Source: Bryum argenteum (Eukaryota > Streptophyta > Bryopsida > Bryales > Bryaceae). From it: 64,000 nt of DNA. The stretch covers positions 42,180,420-42,244,419 of the forward strand of contig CM073321.1 in NCBI GenBank assembly GCA_037043015.1, written 5' to 3'. Of the stretch, positions 47,407 to 58,069 are shown piece after piece (the stretch's first letter is position 1; every line of letters starts with the position of its first letter). A program made the translations under genes and the position numbers. Under the pieces are notes generated by a model that saw only the letters and a list, made by a program, of their open reading frames with translations, was not told where the DNA came from and made no database searches.

Positions 47407-48551
47407 AACACTGTCGCAAGGGAATTGCACAACCTCAAGCCCTCGCTGGGTTTGTTCGACTCCGAGTGGCACTTCGACCTCAACAACTGGAGGAAATTTA
47501 AGGTGGAATACAATCTGACTCGTCAGACTATATCCATGCTTCTCTCGGTCCCGGGCGACTCGTTCTTCACCCTCTACCGCCAAAAGCAGACGAAGAATAG
47601 GAGTACAGCAGAGATTTCGGAATATGCAGCCGAGTTCTTCAAGAAGTTCCTGGATGTCAAAGGGACGTTTGAACCTCCTGCACCGATTGTTTACACGCGG
47701 TACTTTTACTCTTCCGAATTCAAATTCGGGATTTGGGACAAGGACTACGCCTGGAACCAATCTACCAAGAGTGATATCGGCTTGATTGATTTACGATCTG
47801 TCCCTGGTAGTGAAAGTAGAGTGGACGACACAGAGAGTCCATACTTCCAAGAATTCTTTAATGTGTGGGCAGACACCGTGACCGATCCCCACATAAAAAA
47901 TCCCGAGGTCTGGATGTTCACCACCTCCAACGTCGACCGTCACTGCCAGGCAGTGGTTTACGTCGACAAGAAGTTGAAGGACGAGTACGCTCGCAAGGCA
48001 GTCAACTACATGCCTTCCAGCAACGAGCGTTTCAACGGCATAGGAGAGGGAAAAGCTTCAGAGAAGCACTTGCTCCCCCTTGTCAAGAAGAGCAGCCATG
48101 CTCAGAGTGTGTTGGATACAATCCCCTCTGTATTCTACGCGCCAGAGTTGTCCCTCTATTCGAAGCCCGGCGCGTACAGAGGACACGACTTAGGTCTCAG
48201 TGACTCGGAGCAGCGATTGGAGTTCTACTGTCGGGTGTTGAAGTCGTGGTTCTGTTCGTGGTCCCCTCGTGGTCGTGGTTCTGTTCGTGCGCCCCCTCAT
48301 GGTCGTGGAAGCGGTCGAGCTCGGTCTTCTGCGTCTCATGGCCGCAGTACAGCACGGGCCGCCCCGCGCGAATCTGCCAAGCGTTCTTCTTCTGAGGCGC
48401 GAGCTGGAGAGGCTTCTCGGTCCAGAAGCGCTGCTGTGCCTCAAGCAGAGAAGGCGCTCGATGCCAACTATGGTGCCTGTGATGTCGTTGGGGACATTCA
48501 GAGCCCCCCCCCCCTCCAGCGCTTGCGTCGTGGTCGACCATCGGAGGAGGA

Positions 48552-48572
48552 TTTAGCTTGAGTCGAGCTAAA
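48552..48572 (+). repeat. Palindrome copy within gene A coding sequence
   Basis: TTTAGCTTGA then TCGAGCTAAA. Read in the gene frame it gives DLA-stop-VELN; the stop is what a C-to-T change in CGA would produce. The X copy has DLAPIDLN at the same place (19449-19472). Confidence 0.7.
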
Positions 48573-49832
48573 CCAGTAGTCTCCTAGGGTCGTCGATCTT
48601 GGGGCCGCTCAGACTCCGGTTCAACACAGGGTTCCACCCTCGGGTTTTCGAAGGGAGATACGTTCAAAGAACTCGAATGATCGCATCTACCGGGATCTCT
48701 TTGGCGAAGACAATGTAGTACCTGGGCAAGAGCGACTGCCACGGGATGCACCAACATCCGACAGCTCTGACTCGTCAGACAATGACGATGTTGAGGGTGC
48801 GAGAGACGGCGACGACGACGACGATGACCGCGGTGATGATGCTGACCCCGCGGCCATGACCTTAGTCGACGAGGTGGCTCCTGATCCATCCCAGGAGGAG
48901 ACTACTTTGGCGCCTGCTCCCCAATGCCCGCAGAGCGCACCCCGGAGGCAGATTGAGAAGGGGAAGTACGACAAATGGTTTGTGAAAGGAGTCTGGAAGC
49001 CTGAAGACGAGCCGAAGGATAACAAAGTAATCCGGTATTACGACTTCTCAGAGGAGCCTAGTTCTCCAAAGCCCAAAAGCGATGAGGATGATCTTCTACT
49101 TCCTGTCGGGCCCAAGGAACCTTGAGAGCCTTCACAACCACCAGTGAAGCTGGAAATTGTCGCCCCTGTGCTCACGAAGGAACGAAGCGGACAGGGAAGC
49201 GGCAAGAGAAGGAGGCGCAGAAGGCTCGCAAGGGAAAGGAAGAAGCGGACAGAGAGAAGCAAAGGTTAGCAGACATCGCAGCCGCGAATGCTCAAGTGGA
49301 CAGATTGGAGTCCACATTCCTGAGCTCTCAGTCTAAAACCTGCATGGCACTAGGCAAGATGCAGCAGATGTTTCAATCATTTGGAAATATCTTATCCCAG
49401 CTGCCTAATACTCTTGTCCCCATTGCCTCCATCAACCCCGATCAACCTCGCCTCAGCATCTGTGACGCGAGTCCACCAGCCATCGTCGCGCCTCCACAAC
49501 GTCCTATTGTGGCTGATGCGGAGATCGCATCGCGCCCCGTACCCCTCGAGATTTCGGATAAGCCGGCTAAAGAGGATGATGTCCCGACTGTGGCAACGTC
49601 GGCGCCGACGCATCACACTCCTGCTGTTGCATTGGATGTGGGGGAGCATGCAGAGGTTGCCCCTTCCCATGACTCTCCCGTGGCTGCTATCGAGACGGCT
49701 AATACTTCACCGGTTAATCCAGAGGTTAGTTTCTATCCTCTCCTTCTCTTTGTCTTTGTGATCGTTGCTAGTGATGGTTGTTGCTCTGCTATTCCCTCAT
49801 GTCTTGAAGTTTTCGCATTTAGTAATCTTAAA

Positions 49833-49863
49833 GCCGGCGCTCCTTGTTTGACAGGAGTCCGGC
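49833..49863 (+). other. Conserved hairpin at the last splice acceptor (G2)
   Basis: GCCGG, CG, CTCCT, an 8-base loop, AGGAG, T, CCGGC. It spans the acceptor ACAG (49851-49854) and the start of the terminal exon. It is conserved with 21087-21117. Confidence 0.6.
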
Positions 49864-50077
49864 ACCGATGGCGGCGAGTAGGTTGACGAGTAGTCTCCGA
49901 ATTATTGGATGTTGTTCCGCTTTTTGTATATAGTACACTTGTAATCGTTGTACTTATTGAAACATCATTTAATAAAATTGAGACTCTTTTATTTCACATC
50001 ACTTTTTGTCTTCAGTGTGTCTGCGTCCTTCTCATCACAACGCCCTAAACTTCGTCCTTTTCTACCAGGCCCCCCTT

Positions 50078-51088
50078 TTGAATACCTTGTTCCGTCCGAT
50101 TGCTTCAAAATCCCCCGCCAAGCACCTCATGTTACCTCTGGGTGTGGCGGTTCAGTACCCAATCAGTGCTGGCAGTTCTTTGCATACTTCAGCATTTTGC
50201 AAGGTACACACCCTCTTGTGTTAATACCTTTTGCCATTGTTACGTGTTCCCTCACTGCAGGCAGGACCGTCCAAACATCCCAAACAACGTATCTCGCCCG
50301 AGCTACCCATTACGCATATCTCCCGCAGTCTTTTACGGTCCAAGCCCAAGTGGTTGAATGTAATGTTGGAGTTGGACGGGATTCTATGATCGATGGCTTC
50401 TGTGTCTACCCTAACGCCTGCAGAGTGCCTGTCTATTCCAGATCCCAATAATCCTCCGGTGTTTTCCTCCACCTTCCCAACCTTAGTTGTCGGCAGGGTC
50501 GTCTACTGTCGTCCCGGGTTGACCGGGTTCCTTCGCTTACTAAATTTGTTTTGCCACATCCACGTCTGGAGTACCCTAGAACCTAAGGTTGTCCATGGAC
50601 TCTGCTGCTTTTTGTTCTCGAAGTCAGACGCTGCCCCTGGACTTGTCTTGGCTTCCAACCAATGCGATAATCTGTTGTTGAAGAATTACGCATTCGCCAA
50701 GTACCCCGGCACGACAAATCCCATCCTCTTAAAATATCCTCGACGGCCGTTGTATCCTAGGAAGGGTGCCAATTTTAATGACGATAACTTGCTCATTGTC
50801 GATTCCAAGCCTGAGACTTGCATTGCGGTTCCCACAAAGAACACAGTTTTCACTGTTCCGTGGCACCATTCCTGTCCGGAGGATCCAAAGTCCGACTTAT
50901 TGAAGAGGATAGGCGAGATATGTCTTTCCGTGCATTTGAACGGTCCTGAGAATTTTTCCGAGACTATGCGCCATCGTAGACCCACGCATAATGAACTGTC
51001 GAAGGACTCGGAGTTGTATATGCTCTTGAGCCGTAATCTTCCATATTTGTGGAATCAGGACCGAATCAGTGGGAAGAATTTGCCTTAA
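50078..51088 (+). pseudogene. Gene B, G2: FCP1/NIF-type HAD phosphatase-like protein
   Basis: Exon 1 (50078-50203, 42 codons as in X, but TTG where X has ATG) is followed by a 57-bp intron (50204-50260) and exon 2 (50261-51088). Motif I region LELDGIL (50366-50386) has Glu for the nucleophile Asp and keeps the second Asp. RPGLTGFL is at about 50510; HVWST at about 50560 (motif II); LLIVDSKPE at about 50790-50812 (motif III Asp). A C-terminal helix follows. This order is that of the NLI-interacting-factor/FCP1 domain acting on Ser/Thr phosphates such as the RNA polymerase II tail; whether this copy can act is doubtful. TGA at 50387-50389 breaks it right after motif I. It starts about 200 bp after gene A ends. 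Confidence 0.65.
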
Positions 51089-51145
51089 ATTCTTTTATCT
51101 ATGGTATTATTCTGGTTTTTACCCTAGAAAGCTTATGTTTATTGG

Positions 51146-51913
51146 TTGCTTAGATGGAGATATATTGTAGATCGATTGGTGAATCCACCCTCGACATACA
51201 TGATTAAATGCGTTGTTATATTGTGTACCTTTTTCATTGCACTTAGTGTCTTGGATTCACTTGCTAAAATGGCTGTGTTTATAAACCAGGTTGTTGCTGT
51301 TGGACGTCAGCTCTCTCCACGTCCATCATGTGCTTTGCAAGCAAATCTTGTAATTGGTCCTTCAACGGTGTCAGAGGCTTCCATTACAAGTGACGACTCC
51401 AGATCTTTCTCAGAACGAATGCGGAGACGGCTAATCTACCGTGCTCCGGACGACGCGTCGGCTGTAGATTACACGAAGGAGGACATGGATAATGATGATG
51501 ACGGTCTAGTAGACAGTCCTCCTATTCAGATTCAACCAATTATTGCAACCTGCCATGATCGAATCGGTGTGATGACCTCGGTTGCAGCGGCACCCCAAGG
51601 TGAAGATGTATTACGCAACTCCGTCGTCGATGGCCGTGCCTATTTAGCTCGATTCGAGCTAAATAATTCCTTGTCAAATACTGTGGCTCATTGCTCCTTA
51701 TCTCTTGAGGCAAGCACTCAAGTTCATCCAACACGATTTTCGACTGAGACTCACCGTCTATTACGGAGACGTGCACCGAAGCGTCGTAGAAGTGGTGCGC
51801 TTATGGAGATGGACGAACCTGCCTTCTCTAAATACACACGTAGTGAGGACCCTGTATTGACCATGAAAGATTCTTGTGGTGATACCTCCTCTCTGCCACG
51901 TCGTAATTGGTAG
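51146..51913 (+). CDS. Gene C, G2: acidic protein with basic C-terminus
   Basis: Open frame of up to 255 residues; the part similar to element X starts near 51350. Features: DDASAVDYTK then NDDDG, later YLARFELNN (about 51640-51668) encoded by a palindrome copy, and a basic C-terminal LLRRRAPKRRR likely to act as a nuclear signal. The segment 51146-51290 may be intron, because ATAAACCAG at 51281-51289 looks like an acceptor. AATAAA follows near 51950 and 51980. Function unknown. Confidence 0.5.
   Translation: MLRWRYIVDRLVNPPSTYMIKCVVILCTFFIALSVLDSLAKMAVFINQVVAVGRQLSPRPSCALQANLVIGPSTVSEASITSDDSRSFSERMRRRLIYRAPDDASAVDYTKEDMDNDDDGLVDSPPIQIQPIIATCHDRIGVMTSVAAAPQGEDVLRNSVVDGRAYLARFELNNSLSNTVAHCSLSLEASTQVHPTRFSTETHRLLRRRAPKRRRSGALMEMDEPAFSKYTRSEDPVLTMKDSCGDTSSLPRRNW
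51645..51665 (+). repeat. Palindrome copy within gene C coding sequence
   Basis: TTTAGCTCGA, T, TCGAGCTAAA with a T at the centre. It encodes LARFELN in frame. Confidence 0.8.
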
Positions 51914-52154
51914 ATAATAGAATGCCTACCTGTTGGAGATCTACAATTACACCAATAAATTGTATTTGTGCTTTCATATGAATAAAATTTTCTCTTAGGG
52001 GAGCATATTTCTTAGCTTGCATTATGAATTCTTTTCTATGATTGTCTTTTCTATTGAGAAAATTCATCATTATCAGTAAAAACCTGGTGAATTGGTAACT
52101 AATCAGGTCAGAATCGATCTAAATGGAAGTCCCCCTAATTACCAAAATCAGTAT

Positions 52155-52182
52155 ATATTCCCATTATAACGAATTACGTGTT
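52155..52182. repeat. Right terminal inverted repeat of G2
   Basis: Perfect inverted copy of 30025-30052, followed by the second TCCT (52183-52186). Confidence 0.95.
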
Positions 52183-52186
52183 TCCT

Positions 52187-55100
52187 CCTTCTTTTGTCTG
52201 ATACTCTTTTCCGGGAGTATGCTTGGAGCTGAAACCGCAGTCTTCATTGTATAATGTAGAGCATCTGAATTTGGAAAACTTGCCCATTAATTATCTAGCA
52301 ACTTTTCTAAAACAACCTCATTGGCTTGAGGCTGAAGGGCCTCTCTCGCCTGTTGTGCAACTCTTTCCTCCTCCTCCTTAAGCTCAATTTCCTTCAATGT
52401 ATCAAACATGAGGTTTCTTATCCGCTCTTTTTCCTTCCAATCCTCCTTAGTTCTGGCCTTCCGAGGTTCGGGTGCGCTAGATTCCTCGTAAATTGGAGGC
52501 TGTTCAGCCTTTTGGCGTTGAGCCCTGGTCATAATGGTGGTCTGGTTGTTTAGCCTTCAGATCTTTGTCTGCTAAAAATTGATTCCATTGAGCCTTGCGG
52601 GGGCAGTTCCAACTTCTGTGTCCATGTTCGCGGCTTAAATAACACAGCCCTAGTTTATCGCCCAACCTTGCCTGTTGACTGGTACTTGGTTTTCAAGTAG
52701 ATGGTCTCTGGTACCTCGAGTTGTAGTTACCTTGGTAAGTTGTTGTTGACTTCTATACTGACACTTCATTCACCCTCACTGGTTCCTCGCCATCTTTCTT
52801 GGCCCCTTGTTGTGAGAGCATGAGAGCGCTCTCTTGTTTAAGTGTTGTTAATAATGACTTTTATTAATGAAGTGTTTGCAAACCATGACATCTTGAGGTA
52901 AATTGATGAATATACAATGATTTAGTTTTGAATGCAATTTGTATATTAGGGGTTAGTTGTTGCAAGGCCTTTGTTGAGACGTTTAAGACTAATTTAAGCT
53001 TTAGGGTGTGGAAGGACTAGAGGAGGAAAAATTCCCCCTAGTGGATCCAATTGATGATGGAGAAGAACTAGAGGAGGAAAAATTCCCCCTAGTGAATCCT
53101 AAATTAGAAATAGGGTTAGTTGCTTAAATTAGAATTGAGCGTTTTACCATGGGCTTTGTACAACTAGTCTTTGATGTCCATGTTGTGTTTGAAATTTTAT
53201 TGTTGTAAGTCTCATCCATCTAACCTTGTGGTAGCATGTGAGGCTACATTCATTGATGAAGTGGTTGGTGGAATGGAAGCTTAAAGGACGGAGCGCGTGG
53301 AGTGGCGGTTATTCATCCATGGAGGCTTTAGTTAGGGCTTAGGCCTTAGTTAGGCTTTAGGGTGAGCCGCCTCTTTGGCGGCTCTCAATTTGTACTTAAT
53401 AGCTTGTTTTCAAGCTATCATCACCCACTCAATCTAGTTAGAGTAGGAGAAGGAAGGCCATGGGCCTCCTTCTCCTCCATCTTGTTTGTCTCATCAATAT
53501 CTTGTTTGTCTACCTCTTCTTCTTTGTAATGCTTAGTTAGAATAGGAGTAGGGAGGCAAGTGGACCTCCGTCTCAATTTTGTTTGTCTACCTCTTCTGCT
53601 TTGTAATGCTTAGTTAAGAGTAGGAGTAGGGAGGCAGGTGGACCTCCTTGTCATTTTTGTTTCTTTTGATTTCTTCTTGAATTGCATAGTTATTGGTAGA
53701 AGGAGGCCGTGGGCCCCTTTCACTCAATTCTCTCAATCCTCATCAAATGTATCTCGGTCTTCCTTCATCAGTCGCTCAATTCTTCTTCAAATTAATTGAG
53801 ATTTTTGTGGTAGGTAGCTTGTAAGTAGAGCTTTCCAACGGTAGTAAGCATGCTCAAATCCGAGTTGTAGAGAGGGAGAAATTTGCTCCCAAAGTCGGGG
53901 TGTCGAAAACGGTTTTCCCCCGGCAGTGAACAAATCAGCTATGTTCAAACAGAAATCAGTCACGGGGTTTGTTCCCTATGCTATTAAGATTTCTAGGGTA
54001 GATAGAGCTCCAGAAGAGCTTTCCAGGGGTATATGGTATGCGCAGATCCGATCTTTAGAAAGGGAGAAACACCCCTCCAAAATTGGGGGTGTTGAAGGGT
54101 TTTCCCGCCGGCGGTTAAAAGAAGTAGGCCCCAGTATTTTGGCCATCAGTCCTTGGGTTTTGATCTTGTGCTTCTGAGATTCTGAGGTGAGTGCAAAATT
54201 GACTTAGGTTTCCAAAAAGCTATGGCACACCCAAATCGGAGCTAAAATGAAGCGATGGCAAGCCTAAAACCAGAAGAGGGTTAAAAGGAGGCCGGCGGGG
54301 GTTTTCTTCTTCACTTCCCCTTGTTTCTTCTTCATTTCTTCTCATCTTCTCTTCTCCCTTGTTCCTCTCTTCATGTGTTGTTCTTGTCAATCCCCTTGTG
54401 ACCAAAGACCACTCCATGGTGGTTTTTTGACTCACACTTGTCCCCTTTAGTTTGTCGGGTTGATACAGCGGTTCTTGTCATCATGTCCAAACTTCTTACA
54501 TAACCCACATTGTACCCTAGCAGCTTCCGGTACAGGTTCTTTTCTAACCACATTGACTGGTTTACTGGTTGATTCCGCCCTCCTCACTTCAAACTTAGTG
54601 GGCTTGCCACTTGAATCAATACAATTTACTTCACACCTTAGAGCAGCATCAACCAGTTCCGTCAGATTACATACGGGTGCTACACTTGTCGTGATCTTGA
54701 TGTACTCCAGTAAGCCAGCTCGAAAGTTGGTGATTCTAGAACCTTCTCTTGGGTCTGACTGTAGACACTTGATCAACATCATGAACCGATCATAATAATC
54801 GTGTACCTTCTCCTTGTCTCTCTGCTTGAAGGATTTCAGCTCTCTATATACAGCCTCATCCGTGTTCTGGTCCCGGTACCTTCTTCTAAAAGCTGCCTTC
54901 ACCTCTTCCCAAGAATAGTAGAGATGGTTCTCCAGGAAGTTCTCATACCACGCTCCTACTTTGTCCAACAAAGTAGTACCCAGTAAGTTGATAATTACTT
55001 GTTCATCTCCTTCTCCATTATGCCACAACGTTCATTCAAACTGCCGAATATGAGCATCAGGATTCGTACCCTCCTTAAACTTTGTGTATGGCAAAGGTTT

Positions 55101-56684
55101 CCTCTGAGCTATGCCAAGCGTTGTCAAAACTGGTGATACTCTTGGGCCCACTGTTGATCGAATACCAGAGCCTAGTACTCGTGGTATGGCGGGTCCTACA
55201 CCTTAGTAGTACGGCAGACCCTACAACTGGTGTTGCGTTGGGTCCCACCTCTGGTAGTGTGGCGGGTCGCACCCATGGTGCTACACCAGAAGGAAACACC
55301 GGTGGTATGTCTGGTCCTGTCCCGGTGTCTAGTGACATTCCAAGCCTATAAAGCCCACTACCAGCTGATGGAGGTCCTACTCCCCCGCCTGGCCAGTGCA
55401 CTGGCTTTGATACTACTGGTAAATATTCATCACCAGTTAAGTGATCTTTATACATCATTGGGTTTCTTCCTTCTTCCAACGGACCAATATGTGACCTTTG
55501 AGTATGTACATGGCTAACTCCTGTCCCCTTTGGAACAGCGGCAGGGGGTATTGGAACTCCCAATACTTCTCCACCACTCCTTTGGGAAAGTCTCCAATGC
55601 TGTATTTCCGGTGGTCCAGGCCAAAACGCACTGGGAGGCCTTTTGTTGAGCCTCCTGTTTGGCTTCTTGTTTTCGCAGCACTTCTTGCTAGCGAAGTATA
55701 CTAGCGTCTTGTTGAGCTTTTAGGCTTTCAGTCTGCCTTTGTTGCTCCTCTAGTCTCTGAGCCTCTTGCCACAAGCGCAGGGCCTCCTGGCGTAGAGTCT
55801 CCTGATGTATGGCTTCTAGTCTTTCTGCTTCCTTCTTCTCCTCTTCTCTTTTTTGGGCCTCCTGCCAATACTTAAATTGGGTTGCTTGCTCCAACTCTTC
55901 CATTTGTCTGGTGTACTCGTCCGTTCTGACCTGCTCGATTCTTCTTTGTTTTTCTGCTTCTCTCTCCTCCTTTTGTCTCGCCTTGAATTCCTCCACCTGT
56001 CTTTTGTCTTCTTCATCTTCATCCGTTACTGCTTCCTGAAGCTTGTCTTGAGCAAAGTGCACCGTCTGCCTCCTTGGAGTAGGTGGCGCAGCTCTCATAC
56101 TTTCAGAAGCTAAGAATGCTGCTCCAGATGCCTTATCTTCTGCTCTGATCTGGTCCAACTTCTTCTTCAATGTTTCAATTAACTCTGCCAGTTCTTCAGG
56201 ATTCTGGCTCTCTGGAATTGGTGTATGGTCTACTATCACCTCTCCTATCTTCCTCCTGGTGTCTATTGACTGAACTCACCGGTCCTACATTAGAATGCCA
56301 GAATTGTTGCGCATTTTCAGTTCCTGGTCTCGGTAGTTCTCTTGCATTGGTCCTTTGTGTGAGAACCGGACCCTCATATCTCCTAATCTCCTCTTCCTCC
56401 TGCCAGTTCTTGAAACTAGGTCCAGGATCTGGTCTTCCTGATGTTGTCTTCCTACTTACTCCTATCACCGTGTCTTGGCTGGAGTTTTCTCCCACCAGGT
56501 CCATATCGATTAGGTCCCTGATGCTTCCTTTGGCAATGCTCTCCTCCGAGCCAATCTGCCCTTTCATGTTCTTCCTTGTTTCGACTGCTACCCTTTGCTC
56601 TCTTAGCTCAAATCAAGCCAACCTCTCTTCTGCTTGTCTCCTCGCTATGTCCTCCTTGCCGCCTTCTTGGTAGCCTCTATTCAT
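52187..56684 (-). pseudogene. Gypsy-2 gag region
   Basis: Starts near 56684 (MMNRGYQEGGKED...). It has a long Glu/Lys/Arg/Gln coiled coil (56239-55688) and a Pro/Gly-rich linker (55563-55075). The capsid-like core (55028-54520) contains LLDKVGAWYENFL and FRRRYRDQNTDEAVYREL, followed by a zinc knuckle CGLCKKFGHDDKNRC (about 54480). After the LTR-like insertion (52811-54436) it continues with a second knuckle whose second Cys is Ser (about 52620) and a coiled segment (52532-52287). A TAA at 52285-52287 and earlier stops break it. The frame then meets the right end of G2 and resumes at 30020. Confidence 0.75.
52811..54436 (-). mobile_element. Solo-LTR-like insertion in gypsy-2 gag
   Basis: 1,626 bp with TGTGAG/CTCACA ends and a 5-bp duplication CTTGT (52806-52810, 54437-54441). 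It is the second, inverted copy of the family at 45861-47406. Both contain the same CACTGCCGGGGGGAAA block. No gene. Confidence 0.8.
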
Positions 56685-56689
56685 CATAG

Positions 56690-57500
56690 GATAGTTGTGT
56701 AGTCACTGCTTCTTTCTTCAAGGATTCTCTGGTGATGGTAGTCTGGTCTTTATGACTTCTCCAGTAAGTCAAGTCTGCCCCTCCAGGTGATTTTCTAGGT
56801 AGGTGCTATGGAGTCCTCTCCTAGCCCTCCTCTGCTCCCCTGCGTGCAAGTCCTTCGAACTCCTGGTTCCTGGTCAGTACATCCCTCTGTCACCCCAATC
56901 TGGTCCTTGTTGTGTCCGTCAGTAGCTACTGCTCCTACTAAGATTTGTACTTCCTATTAGGTTTTTAAGGTTGTTTTAAGTCTAGGAGTCTTGCAAGATT
57001 CTAGTGCAATTCAGTCTTACAAGTGTCTCTAGGTGCATTCCTATGCTTCCCTAGTTCTTACTATCAGTGTTGGTGGTTAGTTCACTGGTGGTTTCAGCCC
57101 TAATTCTTCCAACTCTAATATTTGTATTTTTAATTTTTTTGTTCTTTCCTTGGATGCTTTTTAACTTTTTCTACTCCTGGTTAGCATGATACTCAAAATT
57201 AATGAGTGAGAGATGAAAGCTTACCAAAGTAATAGGCAACCATCCCCCTTTCTATTGCAGAGTTGTCCTCAGCCCTTCGTGTAGACCTCCACGTCCAGTA
57301 TCAACTTTTTGGTCTCCAACTGCCTAAACTTAGTAGACAGGTGTCCAATTTCACAAGTCCTCCTGGCCGCTCCCGATATGGTCACTATGCCTATCACCGC
57401 TTCAACACAATCACGGTCGTAGTATTTTGGCGTGAGCAGCAATAACCACATGGTCCGAACTTAAGCATGGTTGCCAATGTGAAAGTGGTATTTTTCCTAC
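56690..57500. other. Upstream flank of gypsy-2 gag, nothing assigned
   Basis: Should contain the leader, primer-binding site and 5' LTR of gypsy-2 if these survive. I could not identify TG...CA borders or a primer-binding site by eye. Confidence 0.3.
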
Positions 57501-57509
57501 CACTTCAAT

Positions 57510-57770
57510 TACCTTATCTACTGACCCCCAGACTGGTTCCCGAACTGGTCCCACAAACTGGTCTGGACCCCAAACTGGTCCCCAAACTGGACTCCAAACT
57601 GGTTCCCGAACTGGTTCCACAAACTGGTCTGGACCCCAAAGTGGACCCCAAACTGGTTGCCAAACTGGTCTCCCAAACTGGTCTGGACCCCAAACTCGAC
57701 TCCAAACTAGACCCCAAATTGGTTCCCAAACTAGTCCTTAGTGAAACTGGAAATTGTCCTAGACTCAACA
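57510..57770. repeat. CCAAACTGGTCTGGACCC minisatellite
   Basis: Tandem units of roughly 9-18 bp based on CCAAACTGG and CTGGACCC. Weaker relatives of the unit continue to about 58060. Confidence 0.85.
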
Positions 57771-58069
57771 GTGAACCTACCTAAGACTCCTAACTGGTTC
57801 TGGCCTGAACCTCAAACTGATCCTGGTCTAGACTTAGAATTGGACTAGACTCAAAGATGGTCCTGCCTTGGATCACAAACTTGTCCTGGCCTAGTCCTAA
57901 AACTGTCTTAGATTCAAAACTGGTCTTGCCCTAGATTCTAGACTTATCTTGAACTGAACCAGAAACTAGCCTGGACCTTGACTAACCTTGCCCTGGACTT
58001 CAAACTGGTCTTGAACTGACCTTGAAGTTGGCCCTGAAACCAACTTTGAAACTGGCTTGGACAGTACCC

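Larger units (their letters stand above)
43767..49881 (+). pseudogene. Gene A, G2: H3-tail-like N-terminus, ParB-like domain, RG-rich and coiled regions
   Basis: Exon 1 (43767-43877) opens MPRTKQTAR, then an acidic stretch. The 92-bp intron is phase 0. Exon 2 (43970-45303) has an unassigned domain and then FRIIDGQHYVEAAKQL (about 44988-45036), which resembles the ParB/sulfiredoxin signature. A 126-bp phase-0 intron (45304-45429) follows. Exon 3 from 45430 is interrupted by an LTR-like insertion (45861-47406) that keeps frame, and continues with an unassigned domain (47412-48230), an RG/Ser-rich region (48250-48540), an acidic block GQERLPRDAPTSDSSD, a basic coiled coil (49180-49310) and a last intron (49725-49854) to stop 49881. 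AATAAA lies at 49971. Breaks: frameshifts near 44497 and 49180; stops at 45085, 45697, 48559, 48577 and 49123. ATG 43767 is chosen because GACAG at 43760-43764 looks like an acceptor. Roles in DNA binding or chromatin are inferred. Confidence 0.65.
30025..52182. mobile_element. G2: 22-kb palindrome-rich TIR transposon with two divergent gene blocks
   Basis: Bounded by perfect 28-bp inverted repeats (30025-30052, 52155-52182; outer 20 bases AACACGTAATTCGTTATAAT) and a TCCT duplication. It is inserted in the gypsy-2 gag-protease reading frame. Contents from left: DUF7869-like gene (minus), palindrome array, leader, AT-rich core with a copia insertion, GC-rich leader, second palindrome array, and genes A, B and C (plus). 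One LTR-like insertion lies in gene A. Without the two nested insertions and one copy of each duplication the element is about 18.3 kb. Elements X and Y are relatives. I do not recognise a described superfamily with this gene set. Confidence 0.9.
25938..56684 (-). mobile_element. Gypsy-2: Ty3/gypsy element split by nested insertions
   Basis: Gag (56684-52187), protease (30020-29275), RT/RNase H (28905-27574) and integrase (27549-25938) run in one order on the minus strand. The element is interrupted by G2 (30025-52182) and by a 1.6-kb LTR-like insertion (52811-54436). Without these, the coding part is about 7 kb, the normal size. LTRs were not identified. Confidence 0.8.
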
